Origin: Xanthomonas sp. Leaf131
GTDB taxonomy: Bacteria > Pseudomonadota > Gammaproteobacteria > Xanthomonadales > Xanthomonadaceae
DNA length: 64,000 nucleotides
Assembly (NCBI RefSeq): GCF_001423495.1
Contig: NZ_LMOG01000001.1
Location: 248,001-312,000, forward strand
Direction: 5' to 3'
The notes below the pieces were generated by a model. It saw only the letters and a list, made by a program, of their open reading frames with translations, did not search any database and had not been told where the DNA came from. Below are positions 52,401 to 62,447 of this stretch, in pieces (position 1 is the stretch's first letter; each line of letters starts with the position of its first letter). A program made the translations under genes and the position numbers.

Positions 52401-53408
52401 TCAGAGGCGGCTGGCGATGGCCTTGGCGAAGCCCATGGTGTTGCCGGTGCCGCCCAGATCGGGGGTCAGCGCGTCCTTGGCTTCCAGGGTGGCCACGATG
52501 GCTTCGCGCAGGCGCTCGGCGTTTTGCGGCTGACCGATGTGGTCCAGCATCTGCGCAGCGCCCAGCAGCAGCGCGCACGGGTTGGCCTTGCCCTGCCCTG
52601 CGATGTCCGGTGCCGAGCCGTGCACGGCTTCGAAGATCGCCGCATCCAGACCGATGTTGGCGCCCGGGGCCAGGCCCAGGCCGCCGACCAGACCGGCGCA
52701 CAGGTCGGAAATGATGTCGCCGAACAGGTTAGTGGTCACGATGATGTCGAACTGTTCCGGACGCATCACCAGCTGCATGCAGGTGTTGTCGACGATCATT
52801 TCCTGGAATTCGATTTCCGGGTACAACGCGGCGACGTCACGTGCCACCTTCAGGAACAGGCCCGAGGTCGACTTGATGATGTTGGCCTTGTGCACCGCAG
52901 TGACCTTCTTGCGGCCGGTGGCGCGCGCCAGGTCGAAGGCGTAGCGCACGATGCGCTCGGAGCCCTTGCGGGTGACACGGGCGCCGGAGAACGCGGTCTC
53001 GCCGTCCTCGGACACGGTCTGGCCTTCGCTCAGATAGGCGCCTTCGGTGTTTTCACGCACCGTGATCAGGTCCACGCCATCGGCGAAACGCGACTTGGTG
53101 TTGGGGAACGACTTGGCCGGACGCACGTTGGCGTACAGATCGAACTTGCGACGCATGGCGACATTGATCGAGCTGAAACCTTCGCCGACCGGCGTGGTCA
53201 GCGGGCTCTTCAGCGCGACTTTGTTCTTGGTGATCGAGGCCAGGGTGGACTCGGGCAGCAGATCGCCGTGCTTTTCCAGCGCGACCAGGCCGGCGTCGGC
53301 GTACTCGTAGGTCAGGCCAGCTTGCAGCGCGTCGAGCACGAACAGCGTGGCATCCATGATCTCCGGGCCGATACCGTCGCCGCGGATGACCGTGATTGTC
53401 TGCGTCAT
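52401..53408 (-). CDS. NAD-type isocitrate dehydrogenase (isopropylmalate-dehydrogenase-like)
   Basis: 335 residues from the ATG at 53408. Decarboxylating dehydrogenase of the IDH/IPMDH family: GDGIGPEIMDA at the start, the substrate loop VRENTEGAYLSEGQ, HKANIIKSTSGLF, the metal-binding DNTCMQL and DIISDLCAGLVGG, and EAVHGSAPDIAGQGKANP near the C-terminus. The ENTEGAY loop favours isocitrate over isopropylmalate, and the short homo-oligomeric form fits the NAD-dependent IDH known from Xanthomonas. Homoisocitrate dehydrogenase activity cannot be ruled out from sequence alone. Confidence 0.85.
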   Translation of the reverse strand: MTQTITVIRGDGIGPEIMDATLFVLDALQAGLTYEYADAGLVALEKHGDLLPESTLASITKNKVALKSPLTTPVGEGFSSINVAMRRKFDLYANVRPAKSFPNTKSRFADGVDLITVRENTEGAYLSEGQTVSEDGETAFSGARVTRKGSERIVRYAFDLARATGRKKVTAVHKANIIKSTSGLFLKVARDVAALYPEIEFQEMIVDNTCMQLVMRPEQFDIIVTTNLFGDIISDLCAGLVGGLGLAPGANIGLDAAIFEAVHGSAPDIAGQGKANPCALLLGAAQMLDHIGQPQNAERLREAIVATLEAKDALTPDLGGTGNTMGFAKAIASRL

Positions 53409-53607
53409 AACGTTGGGTTTCCGAACTTGAAGGGGGGAGCGCCAGCCGCAAAACCCGGCAGAGCGGCGCAAGGAGGTTTCACAGGCAATTATGCCCGATG
53501 CCGGTGAAGGCGCCCAAACCGACCTTGGTCTAAGAGCGGCGAACAACCACCGCAACGCAACGCGCCGCCTCGGTGGGCGGCGCGCCGGGATCACACATGG
53601 CTATCGA

Positions 53608-54003
53608 TCAATCGTGCGCGTGCTGCGCCGGCGCCTGCGCGCCGCCTTCGAGCTGGTCGAGGAAATCCACCGCGCGGCGCAGATGCGGGATGACGATGGA
53701 GCCGCCGACCACCAGGCCGACCGAGAAGGTTTCGAAAAACTCTTCGCGGGTCACGCCGGCCTCTTTGCATTGGGCGACGTGGTAGCTGATGCAGTCGTCG
53801 CAGCGCAGCACCATCGAGGCAACCAACCCAAGCAGCTCCTTGGTTTTGACGTCCAGCGCGCCGGCCTGATAGGTCTGGGTGTCCAGCGCGAAGAACCGGC
53901 GCACGACCTGGTTGGGCTCGGCCAGGATGCGTTGATTCATGCGCTGGCGAAACTCGGTGAACTCGCGCAGACGGTCGTCGCTGCCGCTCTCGCTCTCACT
54001 CAT
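53608..54003 (-). CDS. AhpD-like carboxymuconolactone decarboxylase family protein
   Basis: 131 residues. All-helical AhpD fold with the peroxidatic-type site LRCDDCISYHVAQCKEAG: CxxC with the following histidine, and a glutamate in KELLGLVASMV. Such proteins reduce peroxides or act as thiol hydroperoxidase partners. The start overlaps the glutaredoxin stop by 4 bases, and this coupling to grxC supports a redox role. Confidence 0.88.
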   Translation of the reverse strand: MSESESGSDDRLREFTEFRQRMNQRILAEPNQVVRRFFALDTQTYQAGALDVKTKELLGLVASMVLRCDDCISYHVAQCKEAGVTREEFFETFSVGLVVGGSIVIPHLRRAVDFLDQLEGGAQAPAQHAHD

Positions 54004-54308
54004 GCCTGGCCGCCTGAGGCGCCGGCCAGTAACGGTTCGAGCTTGCCGGCGCGGTGCATGGCCATCATGTCGTCGTAGCCGCCCACATGGACGTCGCCGA
54101 CGAAGATCTGCGGCACGCTGGTGCGCTTGGCCAGCGCGACCATCTTGTTGCGCTCGGCCGGGTCCAGGTCGATGCGCACCTCGGTCCAGGTCCGGCCCTT
54201 GCTCTTGAGGAAGTTCTTGGCCGCCACGCAGTACGGGCAGATCGCGGAGGAATACAGGGTGATCTGCGGGCCGGTGGCCGCATCCTGCACGTTAAGGTCT
54301 TGGCTCAC
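54000..54308 (-). CDS. grxC: Glutaredoxin 3
   Basis: 102 residues from a GTG at 54308 with GGAG 7 bases upstream. Dithiol glutaredoxin with CPYC active site (SSAICPYCVAAKNFLKSKG), the cis-proline TSVPQIFVGDVHVGGYDD, and a short C-terminus. An upstream in-frame ATG at 54368 would add a non-conserved extension. Operon with the AhpD-like gene. Confidence 0.94.
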   Translation of the reverse strand: MSQDLNVQDAATGPQITLYSSAICPYCVAAKNFLKSKGRTWTEVRIDLDPAERNKMVALAKRTSVPQIFVGDVHVGGYDDMMAMHRAGKLEPLLAGASGGQA

Positions 54309-54457
54309 GGGAAACTCCGTGGTTGGTCTGAGGTCTGACACATGGTACCGGGCGACTGGAATTTCCATGTCGTCACCGCAACACTGTGGATTAACTGTCG
54401 ATTCACGCCATTGCGCCGTGCTGCCCGCATGCTCCGCGCATCACCTGGGAGTTCCAC

Positions 54458-56104
54458 TTGCGCCTGCTACCGCTCGCCACCGCCCTCACGCTGGCCGTTG
54501 CCATGGGTGTGGCACCTGCGCAGGAAAGCCGCCTGCCCGATATCGGTTCGTCTGCCGGCGAATTGCTGACCCCGGCGCGCCAGGCCGAATACGGCAAGAT
54601 GATGCTGGCCGAGTTGCGCAATTACGACTACGTGCTGGATGACCCGCTGGTCACCGATTGGCTGCAGACCATGGGCACCCGACTGGGCGCCAACAGCGAC
54701 CAGCCGCAGCAGCCGTTCACGTTTTTCATGTTGCGCGACCGCCAGATCAATGCCTTTGCCACCTTGGGCGGCTATATCGCGGTCAATGCCGGGCTGGTGT
54801 TGACGGCAGAGCGCGAGGACGAGGTGGCCGCGGTGCTGTCGCACGAAATCGCCCACGTCACCCAGCAGCACGTGTTGCGCGGGGTGGAGCGGGCGCAGCG
54901 CGATCAGATCCCGATCCTGCTCGGCATGCTGGCGGCGGTGGTCGCCGCGCAACAGGCCGGCGGCAACTCCAAGGGCGATGCCACCATGGCCGGCATCACC
55001 AGCGCGATGGGGCTGATGCAGCAGCGCCAGATCGACTACACCCGCTCCAACGAATCCGAAGCCGACCGGCTGGGCATTCGCACGCTGGTGCGCAGCGGCT
55101 ACGACGTGGATGCGATGGCCGGCTTCTTCGAGCGCATGTCGGTGGCGATGCGCGCCAACGAGGGCGGCTACAGCGCACCGGATTTCCTGCAGACCCACCC
55201 GGTCACCGTCACCCGTATCAGCGAGGCCAAGGCGCGCGCCGAACAGATGAAGAAGAACACCGTGGTGCTGACCACCTCGGTGCCGGGCGGCACGCGCCAG
55301 GAACGCGTGAATCCCTCCGACCCGTCGTTGTCGGAGCCACTGAGCCGCAACGGCAACGCGATTCTTCCGTATGCGCTGCGCTTGCCGGTGGATGCACTCA
55401 GCCGCAGCGGCGAACAACAAGGCTTCGACTGGGCCAAGGAGCGCCTGCGCGTGCTCAGCGCAGCTACGCCGGATGCGGCCATTCGCGAGTACGAGACCCT
55501 GCGCCGCAGCGCCAAGAACGGCCTGACCGACGCGCAGCGCTACGGGCTGGCATTGGCGCGCCTGCGCAACAGCGGCGGGCGGCCGAGCGAGCCGGTGGCC
55601 GAACTGGCCAGCCTGCTGGAGGCGCATCCGGATAACTTATGGCTGACGCTGGGTCTGAGCGAGGCGCAGGCGCGGGTGGGCCAGCGCGAGGTGGCCAATG
55701 CGCGTTTCGATGCGCTGCTCAAGCAATTGCCAACCAACCGCGCGGTGGCGCTGACCTATGCCGGCGCGCTCAACGAGCAGGCGAGCGAAACATCCGGCCA
55801 GCGCGCACGCCAGGTGCTGGAGCCCCTGCTCTATCGCAACGGCGACGACGCGTTGTTGCAGCAGACCTACGCGCGCGCCTGCGAACTGGCCGGCGACAAA
55901 CTGCGCGCCAGCGAGGCCTACGCCGAAGCCGCGTACCTGAACGGCCGCGCCGAGCAGGCGCTGATCCAGCTGGAGGCGCTGAAAAAGAAAGATCTCGATT
56001 ATGTGACACGTGCGCGGGTGGATGCCCGGATTGCTGCCATTACGCCCACTGTGCTGGAACTGCGCCGCCAGGGCATCCGCGACCCGGATCTGTCTACGCG
56101 TTAG
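54458..56104 (+). CDS. bepA: Periplasmic M48 metalloprotease/chaperone BepA
   Basis: 548 residues with a TTG start and GGGAG 6 bases upstream. Signal peptide MRLLPLATALTLAVAMGVAPAQ. M48 zinc protease domain with His129-Glu130 and His133 in SHEIAHVTQQH, and the third ligand in SNESEADRLGI. The C-terminal half is made of TPR-like helices. BepA helps assemble or degrade outer-membrane proteins such as LptD and BamA (known for E. coli). Slightly longer than the E. coli protein (487). Confidence 0.93.
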   Translation: MRLLPLATALTLAVAMGVAPAQESRLPDIGSSAGELLTPARQAEYGKMMLAELRNYDYVLDDPLVTDWLQTMGTRLGANSDQPQQPFTFFMLRDRQINAFATLGGYIAVNAGLVLTAEREDEVAAVLSHEIAHVTQQHVLRGVERAQRDQIPILLGMLAAVVAAQQAGGNSKGDATMAGITSAMGLMQQRQIDYTRSNESEADRLGIRTLVRSGYDVDAMAGFFERMSVAMRANEGGYSAPDFLQTHPVTVTRISEAKARAEQMKKNTVVLTTSVPGGTRQERVNPSDPSLSEPLSRNGNAILPYALRLPVDALSRSGEQQGFDWAKERLRVLSAATPDAAIREYETLRRSAKNGLTDAQRYGLALARLRNSGGRPSEPVAELASLLEAHPDNLWLTLGLSEAQARVGQREVANARFDALLKQLPTNRAVALTYAGALNEQASETSGQRARQVLEPLLYRNGDDALLQQTYARACELAGDKLRASEAYAEAAYLNGRAEQALIQLEALKKKDLDYVTRARVDARIAAITPTVLELRRQGIRDPDLSTR

Positions 56105-56233
56105 CGCATGTCATGCAGTGCGGTGGCTCGCTTTCAGGATGACACCTGGTGCGCTCGACGCCGCAATAGGGGGCCTGTCGTGGCGCGGCACAGCCCGCTT
56201 GGCGGGGTTGCAGACGACGTAACACGCTCCCCA

Positions 56234-56251
56234 TGTCACATTAGAGTCACA
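56234..56251 (+). promoter_or_regulatory. Candidate Pho box of phoB
   Basis: Two 7-base direct repeats, TGTCACA and AGTCACA, separated by exactly 4 bases (TTAG), as in the canonical PhoB site (CTGTCAT-N4-CTGTCAT). It lies 48 bases upstream of the phoB start, at a distance that suits autoactivation. Confidence 0.6.
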
Positions 56252-56298
56252 AAACCGTAGTCTACTGGCGACCATCGAAGCCAGACGGTAAGCCCCGC

Positions 56299-56988
56299 GT
56301 GCAGAAACGCATTCTGATCGTCGACGACGAACCCGCCATCCGCGACATGGTGGCGTTCGCGCTACGCAAAGGCGAGTTCGAACCCATCCATGCTGGCGAT
56401 GCCCGCGAGGCGCAGACCGCCATCGCCGACCGTGTGCCGGATCTGATCCTGCTGGACTGGATGTTGCCAGGCACCAGCGGGCTGGACCTTGCGCGGCGTT
56501 GGCGCAAGGAATCGCTGACCCGCGAGATTCCGATCATCATGCTGACCGCGCGCGGCGAAGAAAACGACCGCGTCGGTGGCCTGGAAGCCGGGGTCGACGA
56601 TTACGTGGTCAAGCCGTTCTCGGCGCGCGAGTTGCTGGCGCGGATCCGTGCGGTGATGCGCCGCACCCGCGAGGACGACGAAGACGGCAGTGTGGCCGTG
56701 GGCCGGCTGCGCATCGATGGCGCCGCGCACCGCGTGTTCGCCGGCGATGCGCCAGTGCCGATCGGCCCCACCGAATACCGCTTGCTGCATTTTTTCATGA
56801 CCCATCCCGAGCGCGTGTACACACGTACCCAGCTACTGGATCATGTCTGGGGCGGCAGCGTGTACGTGGAAGAGCGCACGATCGATGTGCATATCCGCCG
56901 CCTGCGCAAGACGCTGGAACCGTTCGGCCTGGAAAACATGGTGCAGACCGTGCGTGGCTCGGGCTACCGTTTCTCTTCGGCCGCCTGA
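56299..56988 (+). CDS. phoB: Phosphate regulon response regulator PhoB
   Basis: 229 residues with GTG start. Receiver domain with acidic pair Asp9-Asp10, phospho-acceptor Asp53 in LLDWMLPG, conserved Thr (MLTARGE) and Lys (VVKPFSA), then a winged helix DNA-binding domain ending RGSGYRFS. Located directly before phoR and the polyphosphate genes. A Pho box precedes it. Confidence 0.97.
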   Translation: MQKRILIVDDEPAIRDMVAFALRKGEFEPIHAGDAREAQTAIADRVPDLILLDWMLPGTSGLDLARRWRKESLTREIPIIMLTARGEENDRVGGLEAGVDDYVVKPFSARELLARIRAVMRRTREDDEDGSVAVGRLRIDGAAHRVFAGDAPVPIGPTEYRLLHFFMTHPERVYTRTQLLDHVWGGSVYVEERTIDVHIRRLRKTLEPFGLENMVQTVRGSGYRFSSAA

Positions 56989-57067
56989 TGCCTGCCGCAC
57001 AGGCCGGCCCGGCCGCAGACACCGGCCGGGTTGCATGCCTACCTGACGCTCCGTGGTAACGCCTTCG

Positions 57068-58396
57068 ATGCCCCAACATATTCGCTCCGCCTGGTTCAAG
57101 ACGCTCGGCACCCTGGCGCTGTTGCTGGGCGCTGCCGTGGTGGCCGGCGTGCTGATCGAGCATGTGTGGATGACGCTGACGCTCACCGCGCTGGGCGTGC
57201 TGGCCTGGCATTACTGGCGGCTGCGCCAGGTGTTGCGGCGGCTCACTGCACGCCAGCGTGCCGAACCGGCCGCCGGTGTCGGTGCCTGGAACGAACTGGA
57301 TCGGCTGCTCTATCGCAGCCAGGCCGAAATGCGCGGGCGCAAGCGTCGCTTGATCGACATGTTGCGCACCTACCGCGCCGCCGCCCAGGCGCTGCCCGAT
57401 GCGGTGGTAGTGGTGGACCGCAACAGCCAGCGGGTGCAGTGGTTCAACAAGGCCGCCGGTGGATTGCTCGGTCTGCATCATCCCGGCGACATGGGTGTGT
57501 CGGTGGTGGAGCGGCTGCAGCCGTTGCCGTTGGCGCATTGGCTGGCCGCCGGTCGCAATGCCGAGCCCATGCTCGATGCCGCCTCGCCGGTCGATCCGGA
57601 TCTGCGTTTGAATCTGCGCCTGATCCCGTATTCCGACGATTACTGGCTGCTGGTGGCGCGCGATGTCAGCAAGCTGTTGCGGCTGGAGCAGGTACGCCGC
57701 GACTTCGTGGCCAATGTCTCGCACGAGCTGCGCACGCCGTTGACGGTGGTGCACGGTTATCTGGACATGCTCGACCCGGAAGATTTCCCCGACTCGGGCC
57801 CGATGCTGGCGGAAATGCGCAAGCAATCGCAGCGCATGGCGCAGCTGGTCGAAGATCTGCTGACGCTGTCGCGGCTGGAATCACAGGAAGAACTCGGCGA
57901 GGAACACGTGGCGATGGCGCCGATGCTCTCGACCTTGCGCCGCGAAGCCGAGGCGCACAGCCAGGGCCGGCATACGGTGGAAGTCTTCGACGAAGCCGGC
58001 GTGGACCTGCTCGGCTCCAACAAGGAACTGCACAGCGCCTTCTCCAACCTGGTCACCAATGCGGTGCGCTATACGCCGGGCGGCGGCAAGGTGACGATCC
58101 GCTTCGTGCGCGACGGCGATGGCGCCGCGCTGGCGGTGCGCGACACCGGCTACGGCATCCCCGCCTCGCATCTGCCGCGCATCACCGAACGGTTTTATCG
58201 CGTCTCCAGCAGCCGCTCGCGCGAGAGCGGCGGGACCGGGTTGGGGCTGTCGATCGTCAAGCACATCCTGGGGCTGCATCAGGCGCGGCTGGAGATCGAA
58301 AGCGAAGTCGGGCGCGGTAGCGAATTCTCTTGTCATTTTGTGGCTGCACGCGTCGTGCAGCGCGATCAGTCCCTGCCACTGTCACGCTCGGCGTGA
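57068..58396 (+). CDS. phoR: Phosphate regulon sensor kinase PhoR
   Basis: 442 residues from the ATG at 57068; a GTG at 57053 is an alternative and no clear ribosome site decides. Two membrane spans (about 10-30 and 36-50) with almost no periplasmic loop, as in other PhoR proteins; PAS domain at about 95-205; His219 in VANVSHELRTPL; ATPase motifs NLVTNAVRYTPGG, DTGYGIPA and GGTGLGLSIVKH. Pairs with PhoB. Confidence 0.96.
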   Translation: MPQHIRSAWFKTLGTLALLLGAAVVAGVLIEHVWMTLTLTALGVLAWHYWRLRQVLRRLTARQRAEPAAGVGAWNELDRLLYRSQAEMRGRKRRLIDMLRTYRAAAQALPDAVVVVDRNSQRVQWFNKAAGGLLGLHHPGDMGVSVVERLQPLPLAHWLAAGRNAEPMLDAASPVDPDLRLNLRLIPYSDDYWLLVARDVSKLLRLEQVRRDFVANVSHELRTPLTVVHGYLDMLDPEDFPDSGPMLAEMRKQSQRMAQLVEDLLTLSRLESQEELGEEHVAMAPMLSTLRREAEAHSQGRHTVEVFDEAGVDLLGSNKELHSAFSNLVTNAVRYTPGGGKVTIRFVRDGDGAALAVRDTGYGIPASHLPRITERFYRVSSSRSRESGGTGLGLSIVKHILGLHQARLEIESEVGRGSEFSCHFVAARVVQRDQSLPLSRSA

Positions 58397-58504
58397 TATG
58401 TAGTGGGTGCGCGCCGCAGCGCGGTGTGATGCACCTGCGCAGCGCGCGCTGAATCGCTTGCGCGCGGTGTTGCGCACCGCAACGACGCACTCCATTCCGT
58501 CTTG

Positions 58505-60619
58505 ATGATCGACTCCATGGGCCACGCCAAACACTCCCACGACACCGCTCCTTCCGAAGACATCGCCAGCGATCCGTTGCGTGAGCCGTCGCTGTACATC
58601 AACCGGGAATTGTCGCAGCTGGATTTCAATTTCCGGGTGCTGGCACAGGCGATGGACGAGCAAGTGCCTTTGCTGGAACGGCTGCGTTTCCTGTGCATTT
58701 CCTGTACCAACCTGGACGAATTCTTCGAGATCCGCGCGGCCACCGTGCGGCATGCGCAGGAGTTCGGCCTGCCGCCGGCGCCGGATGGCTTGAGCCCCAC
58801 CGCCATCCTCAACGCGGTGCACGATCGCGCTGCCAAGTTGGTCGAACAGCAGTACTACGTGTGGAACGAAGTGCTGCGCCCGGCGATGGAAACCGCCGGC
58901 GTGGCGGTGCTCAGCCGCACGGTGTGGAATTCGCGCCAGAAGCGTTGGCTGCGTGCCTATTTCCGTAACGAGATCATGCCGGTGCTGTCGCCGTTGGGCC
59001 TGGACCCGGCGCATCCGTTCCCGAAGATTCTCAACAAGACCTTGAACATCGTGGTGGTGCTGGAGGGCCAGGATGCGTTCGGCCGCGCCGGCCACCTGGC
59101 CATCGTGCGGGCGCCGCGCTCGTTGCCGCGCATCATCCAGCTGCCGGCCAGTCTGTCGCCGGATGGAACGCAGAGCTTCGTGTTCTTGTCGTCGGTGCTA
59201 TCCGAGTTCGTGGATGAGCTGTTTCCGGGCATGCAGGTCAAGGGCTCGTATCAATTTCGCGTGACCCGCAATTCCGAGTTGGTGGTGGACGAAGAGGAAG
59301 TCGAGAACCTGGCGCTGGCCTTGCGCGACGAGTTGGTCACGCGCGGCTATCGGCCGGCGGTGCGGCTGGAAATCGCGCACGACTGCCCGGCGCCGATCAT
59401 GCGCACCTTGCTGCAGAACTTCGGCCTGAACGAAAACGCGGTGTACCGCATCGTCGGGCCGGTCAATCTGAGCCGCGTCACCCAGGTCTACGATCTGGTG
59501 CAGCGCCCAGAACTGAAGTATCCGTTGTTCAATCCGCGCACCTTGCGCGACAACGACGGCATCTTCGAGATCGTCAACAAGGGCGATGTGTTGCTGCATC
59601 ACCCCTTCGATGCGTTCACCGCGGTGCTGGACGTGATCCGCCAGGCCGCAGTCGACCCGAACGTGCTGGCGATCAAGCAGACGCTGTACCGCACCGGCAA
59701 GGACTCGTTGATTGTCGATGCGTTGATCCTGGCCGCGCGCAACGGCAAGGACGTCACCGTGGTGGTGGAGCTGCGCGCGCGCTTCGACGAAGAGGCCAAC
59801 CTGGGCCTGGCCGACAAGTTGCAGGAAGCCGGCGTGCAGGTGGTCTACGGCGTGGTCGGCTTCAAGACGCACGCCAAGATGCTGCTGATCGTGCGACGCG
59901 AGGGCCGCAAGCTCAAACGCTATGTGCACCTGGGCACCGGCAATTACCACAGCGGCACCGCGCGCCTGTATACCGACATCAGCCTGATCACGGCGGATGT
60001 GGAAATCGGCAACGATGTGCACATGCTGTTTCAGCAATTGTCCGGGCTTGCCCCGCGTATGAAGCTGGAGCAGTTGCTGCAATCGCCGTTTACCCTGCAT
60101 ACCGGCGTCCTGAAGCGGATCGAGCGCGAAACGCGGCTGGCCCGCAACGGTCGCCCGGGCCGCATCATCGCCAAGATGAATGCCCTCAACGAGCCGCAAG
60201 TGGTGCGCGCGCTGTACGCAGCCTCGCAAGCCGGTGTGCAGATCGATCTGATCGTACGTGGCGCGTGTACGCTGCGGCCCGGCGTGCCCGGCGTCTCCGA
60301 CAACATCCGCGTGCGTTCGATCGTGGGGCGTTTTCTGGAGCATAGCCGCGTGTACTGGTTCGGCAACGACGGCGCCGCGGAACTCTATTGCGCCAGCGCC
60401 GATTGGCTGGAACGCAATCTGCTGCGCCGCGTGGAAACCTGCTTCCCGATCCTGGACCCAGACCTGGCCAAGCGGGTCTATCGCGAAGTGCTGCAGAACT
60501 ACCTGGACGACAACGTCAACGCCTGGGAGCTGGATGCCGAGGGCGTGTACCACAAGCGCACGCCAGGCCCTGGCGAGCCGGCGCATTCGGCGCAGATGAC
60601 CTTGCTCGACCGGGTCTAA
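58505..60619 (+). CDS. ppk: Polyphosphate kinase 1
   Basis: 704 residues from the ATG at 58505 (a TTG just upstream and an ATG at 58517 are alternatives). Makes polyphosphate from ATP. N-terminal domain YINRELSQLDFNFRVL, the structural ATP site, autophosphorylation histidine in FKTHAKMLLIVRR, second catalytic histidine in FLEHSRVYWFGN, and LGTGNYHSGTARLYTD. Between phoR and ppx; phosphate-starvation control is likely given the neighbours. The 108-base gap after phoR is rich in GCGC hairpins. Confidence 0.97.
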   Translation: MIDSMGHAKHSHDTAPSEDIASDPLREPSLYINRELSQLDFNFRVLAQAMDEQVPLLERLRFLCISCTNLDEFFEIRAATVRHAQEFGLPPAPDGLSPTAILNAVHDRAAKLVEQQYYVWNEVLRPAMETAGVAVLSRTVWNSRQKRWLRAYFRNEIMPVLSPLGLDPAHPFPKILNKTLNIVVVLEGQDAFGRAGHLAIVRAPRSLPRIIQLPASLSPDGTQSFVFLSSVLSEFVDELFPGMQVKGSYQFRVTRNSELVVDEEEVENLALALRDELVTRGYRPAVRLEIAHDCPAPIMRTLLQNFGLNENAVYRIVGPVNLSRVTQVYDLVQRPELKYPLFNPRTLRDNDGIFEIVNKGDVLLHHPFDAFTAVLDVIRQAAVDPNVLAIKQTLYRTGKDSLIVDALILAARNGKDVTVVVELRARFDEEANLGLADKLQEAGVQVVYGVVGFKTHAKMLLIVRREGRKLKRYVHLGTGNYHSGTARLYTDISLITADVEIGNDVHMLFQQLSGLAPRMKLEQLLQSPFTLHTGVLKRIERETRLARNGRPGRIIAKMNALNEPQVVRALYAASQAGVQIDLIVRGACTLRPGVPGVSDNIRVRSIVGRFLEHSRVYWFGNDGAAELYCASADWLERNLLRRVETCFPILDPDLAKRVYREVLQNYLDDNVNAWELDAEGVYHKRTPGPGEPAHSAQMTLLDRV

Positions 60620-60903
60620 ACAGCAACCGGCACCACGCCATCTGCGTGTTGTGTCGGTGCTTCGCCCATCGCTTCGGCCTTGGTGTGCGCAGCATTGAGG
60701 CTGCCGATGCCGCGCACAGAGCGCACGCCGCAACTCAGCGATTGGTAGCGCGATCGACAGCTGGGTGCGGACAGCGCAGAAAAGCCGGCATGTACGCGCA
60801 GGACATATCGCAGCGAGCACCGAACGCGGCTGCCTGGCGGTGCGTGCAGCCGTTTTGATCACCGCTCTCACGGGGCCAACCGTGCATCGGCTACCATGCG
60901 GCC

Positions 60904-62430
60904 ATGCCAATGCCCTCCCCCACGATACCGCCCCTGCGCGACGGCGATTACCTTGCTGCCATCGACTTGGGCTCGAACAGTTTCCACATGGTCATTGCGC
61001 GCTACCTGATGGGTCAGCTGCGTGTCGTCGATCGCCTGCGCGAGACCGTGCGCATGGCCGATGGCCTGGATGGCAAAGGTGGCATTTCCAATGAAGCACG
61101 CCAGCGCGCGCTCGAATGCCTGGCGCGCTTTGGGCAGCGCATCCGAGAAGTGCCATCGTTGCGCGTGCGCGCGCTGGCCACCAACACGGTGCGTCAGCTG
61201 CGGTCTCCGCAAGCGTTTCTGATGCCGGCCGAAACCGCGCTGGGGCATGCGATCGAAGTGGTCAGCGGTCGCGAGGAAGCGCGCCTGATCTATCTCGGCG
61301 TTGCGCATGCGCAGCCGCCCAAGCCCGATCAGCGCCGGCTGGTGATCGATATCGGCGGCGGCTCGACCGAGTTCATCATCGGCCGCGGTTTTCAGACCTT
61401 GGAACGCGAGAGCCTGCAGGCCGGCTGCATCGCCAGCACCCGGCGCTTTTTCCCCGGCGGCAAGCTGTCGAAGAAGAAATGGAAGGACGCGCTGACCGAG
61501 ATCGGCGCCGAGTTCCAGCAGTTCGCCAATCAGTACAAGGCGCTGGGCTGGCATGAGGCGATCGGTTCGTCCGGCACGCACAAGGCCATTGGCGATATCT
61601 GTGCGGCAATGAAGCTCACCAAGGGCGCGATCACCGCCGAGGCGCTGCCGGCGCTGCGCGATGAACTGCTCAAGGCCAAGCGCATCGAAGACATCCAGTT
61701 GCCCGGATTGGCTGCCGAGCGGCGCCCGATTATTGCCGGCGGGATTCTGGTGCTTGAGGCCGCATTCCAGGCGCTGGGGCTGGAGAAGCTGATGGTCAGC
61801 AAGGCGGCGATGCGCGAAGGCATTCTGTACGACATGCTCGGCCGCGGCGGCGAAAACGACCCGCGCGATAGCTCAGTGGCCTCGCTGGTGCAGCGTTACG
61901 GCATCGACGAAGTACAGGCCCAGCGCGTGGAAGCCACCGCCTGCCGCCTGTTCGATCAGGTCTGCGAATCCTGGCAACTGGATGGCGACGATGCGCAGGT
62001 GTTGCGCCGCGCCGCGCGTTTGCACGAGCTGGGCCTGATCATCGCGCACAGCCAATACCACGTGCATGGCAGCTACATCCTGGAGCACTCCGACATCGCC
62101 GGTTTCTCGCGGCAGGAGCAGCAGGTGCTGGCATCGCTGGTGCGCACGCATCGGCGCAATGTGCCCAAGACTGCGTTCGAGGCATTGCCCGATCGCCTGC
62201 TGTTGCCGACCCGGCGCAAGGCGGCGCTATTGCGATTGGCAGTGCTGTTGCACCGCGCGCACGAGTCCGACCCGATTCCGACCCTGGAACTCACCGCCGA
62301 TGACACCCGGCTGTCGTTAATCCTGTCGCAGAGCTGGATCGACTCACGCCCGCTGCTGCGCGCCGACCTGATCGGCGAAGTCGAAAGCATGGCCGGCCTG
62401 GGGATCGCGTTCAAACCGTTTGTGACCTGA
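60904..62430 (+). CDS. ppx: Exopolyphosphatase
   Basis: 508 residues. Degrades polyphosphate from the ends (and possibly pppGpp). ASKHA fold with AAIDLGSNSFHMVI near residue 17-30 and VIDIGGGSTEFIIG near residue 142-155; a C-terminal HD-type region (LHELGLIIAHSQYHVHGSYIL). The gap from ppk (60620-60903, 284 bases) contains no gene or hairpin that I recognise. Followed by a palindrome CCTGAGGCCTCAGG. Confidence 0.96.
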   Translation: MPMPSPTIPPLRDGDYLAAIDLGSNSFHMVIARYLMGQLRVVDRLRETVRMADGLDGKGGISNEARQRALECLARFGQRIREVPSLRVRALATNTVRQLRSPQAFLMPAETALGHAIEVVSGREEARLIYLGVAHAQPPKPDQRRLVIDIGGGSTEFIIGRGFQTLERESLQAGCIASTRRFFPGGKLSKKKWKDALTEIGAEFQQFANQYKALGWHEAIGSSGTHKAIGDICAAMKLTKGAITAEALPALRDELLKAKRIEDIQLPGLAAERRPIIAGGILVLEAAFQALGLEKLMVSKAAMREGILYDMLGRGGENDPRDSSVASLVQRYGIDEVQAQRVEATACRLFDQVCESWQLDGDDAQVLRRAARLHELGLIIAHSQYHVHGSYILEHSDIAGFSRQEQQVLASLVRTHRRNVPKTAFEALPDRLLLPTRRKAALLRLAVLLHRAHESDPIPTLELTADDTRLSLILSQSWIDSRPLLRADLIGEVESMAGLGIAFKPFVT

Positions 62431-62447
62431 GGCCTGAGGCCTCAGGC

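Noticed and set aside
52401..53408. 3-isopropylmalate dehydrogenase (leuB)
   Set aside because: The ENTEGAY substrate loop and lack of neighbouring leuCD favour isocitrate dehydrogenase.
59198..60910. Minus-strand frame of 570 codons opposite ppk
   Set aside because: ppk is certain on the plus strand; the opposing frame has no motif.
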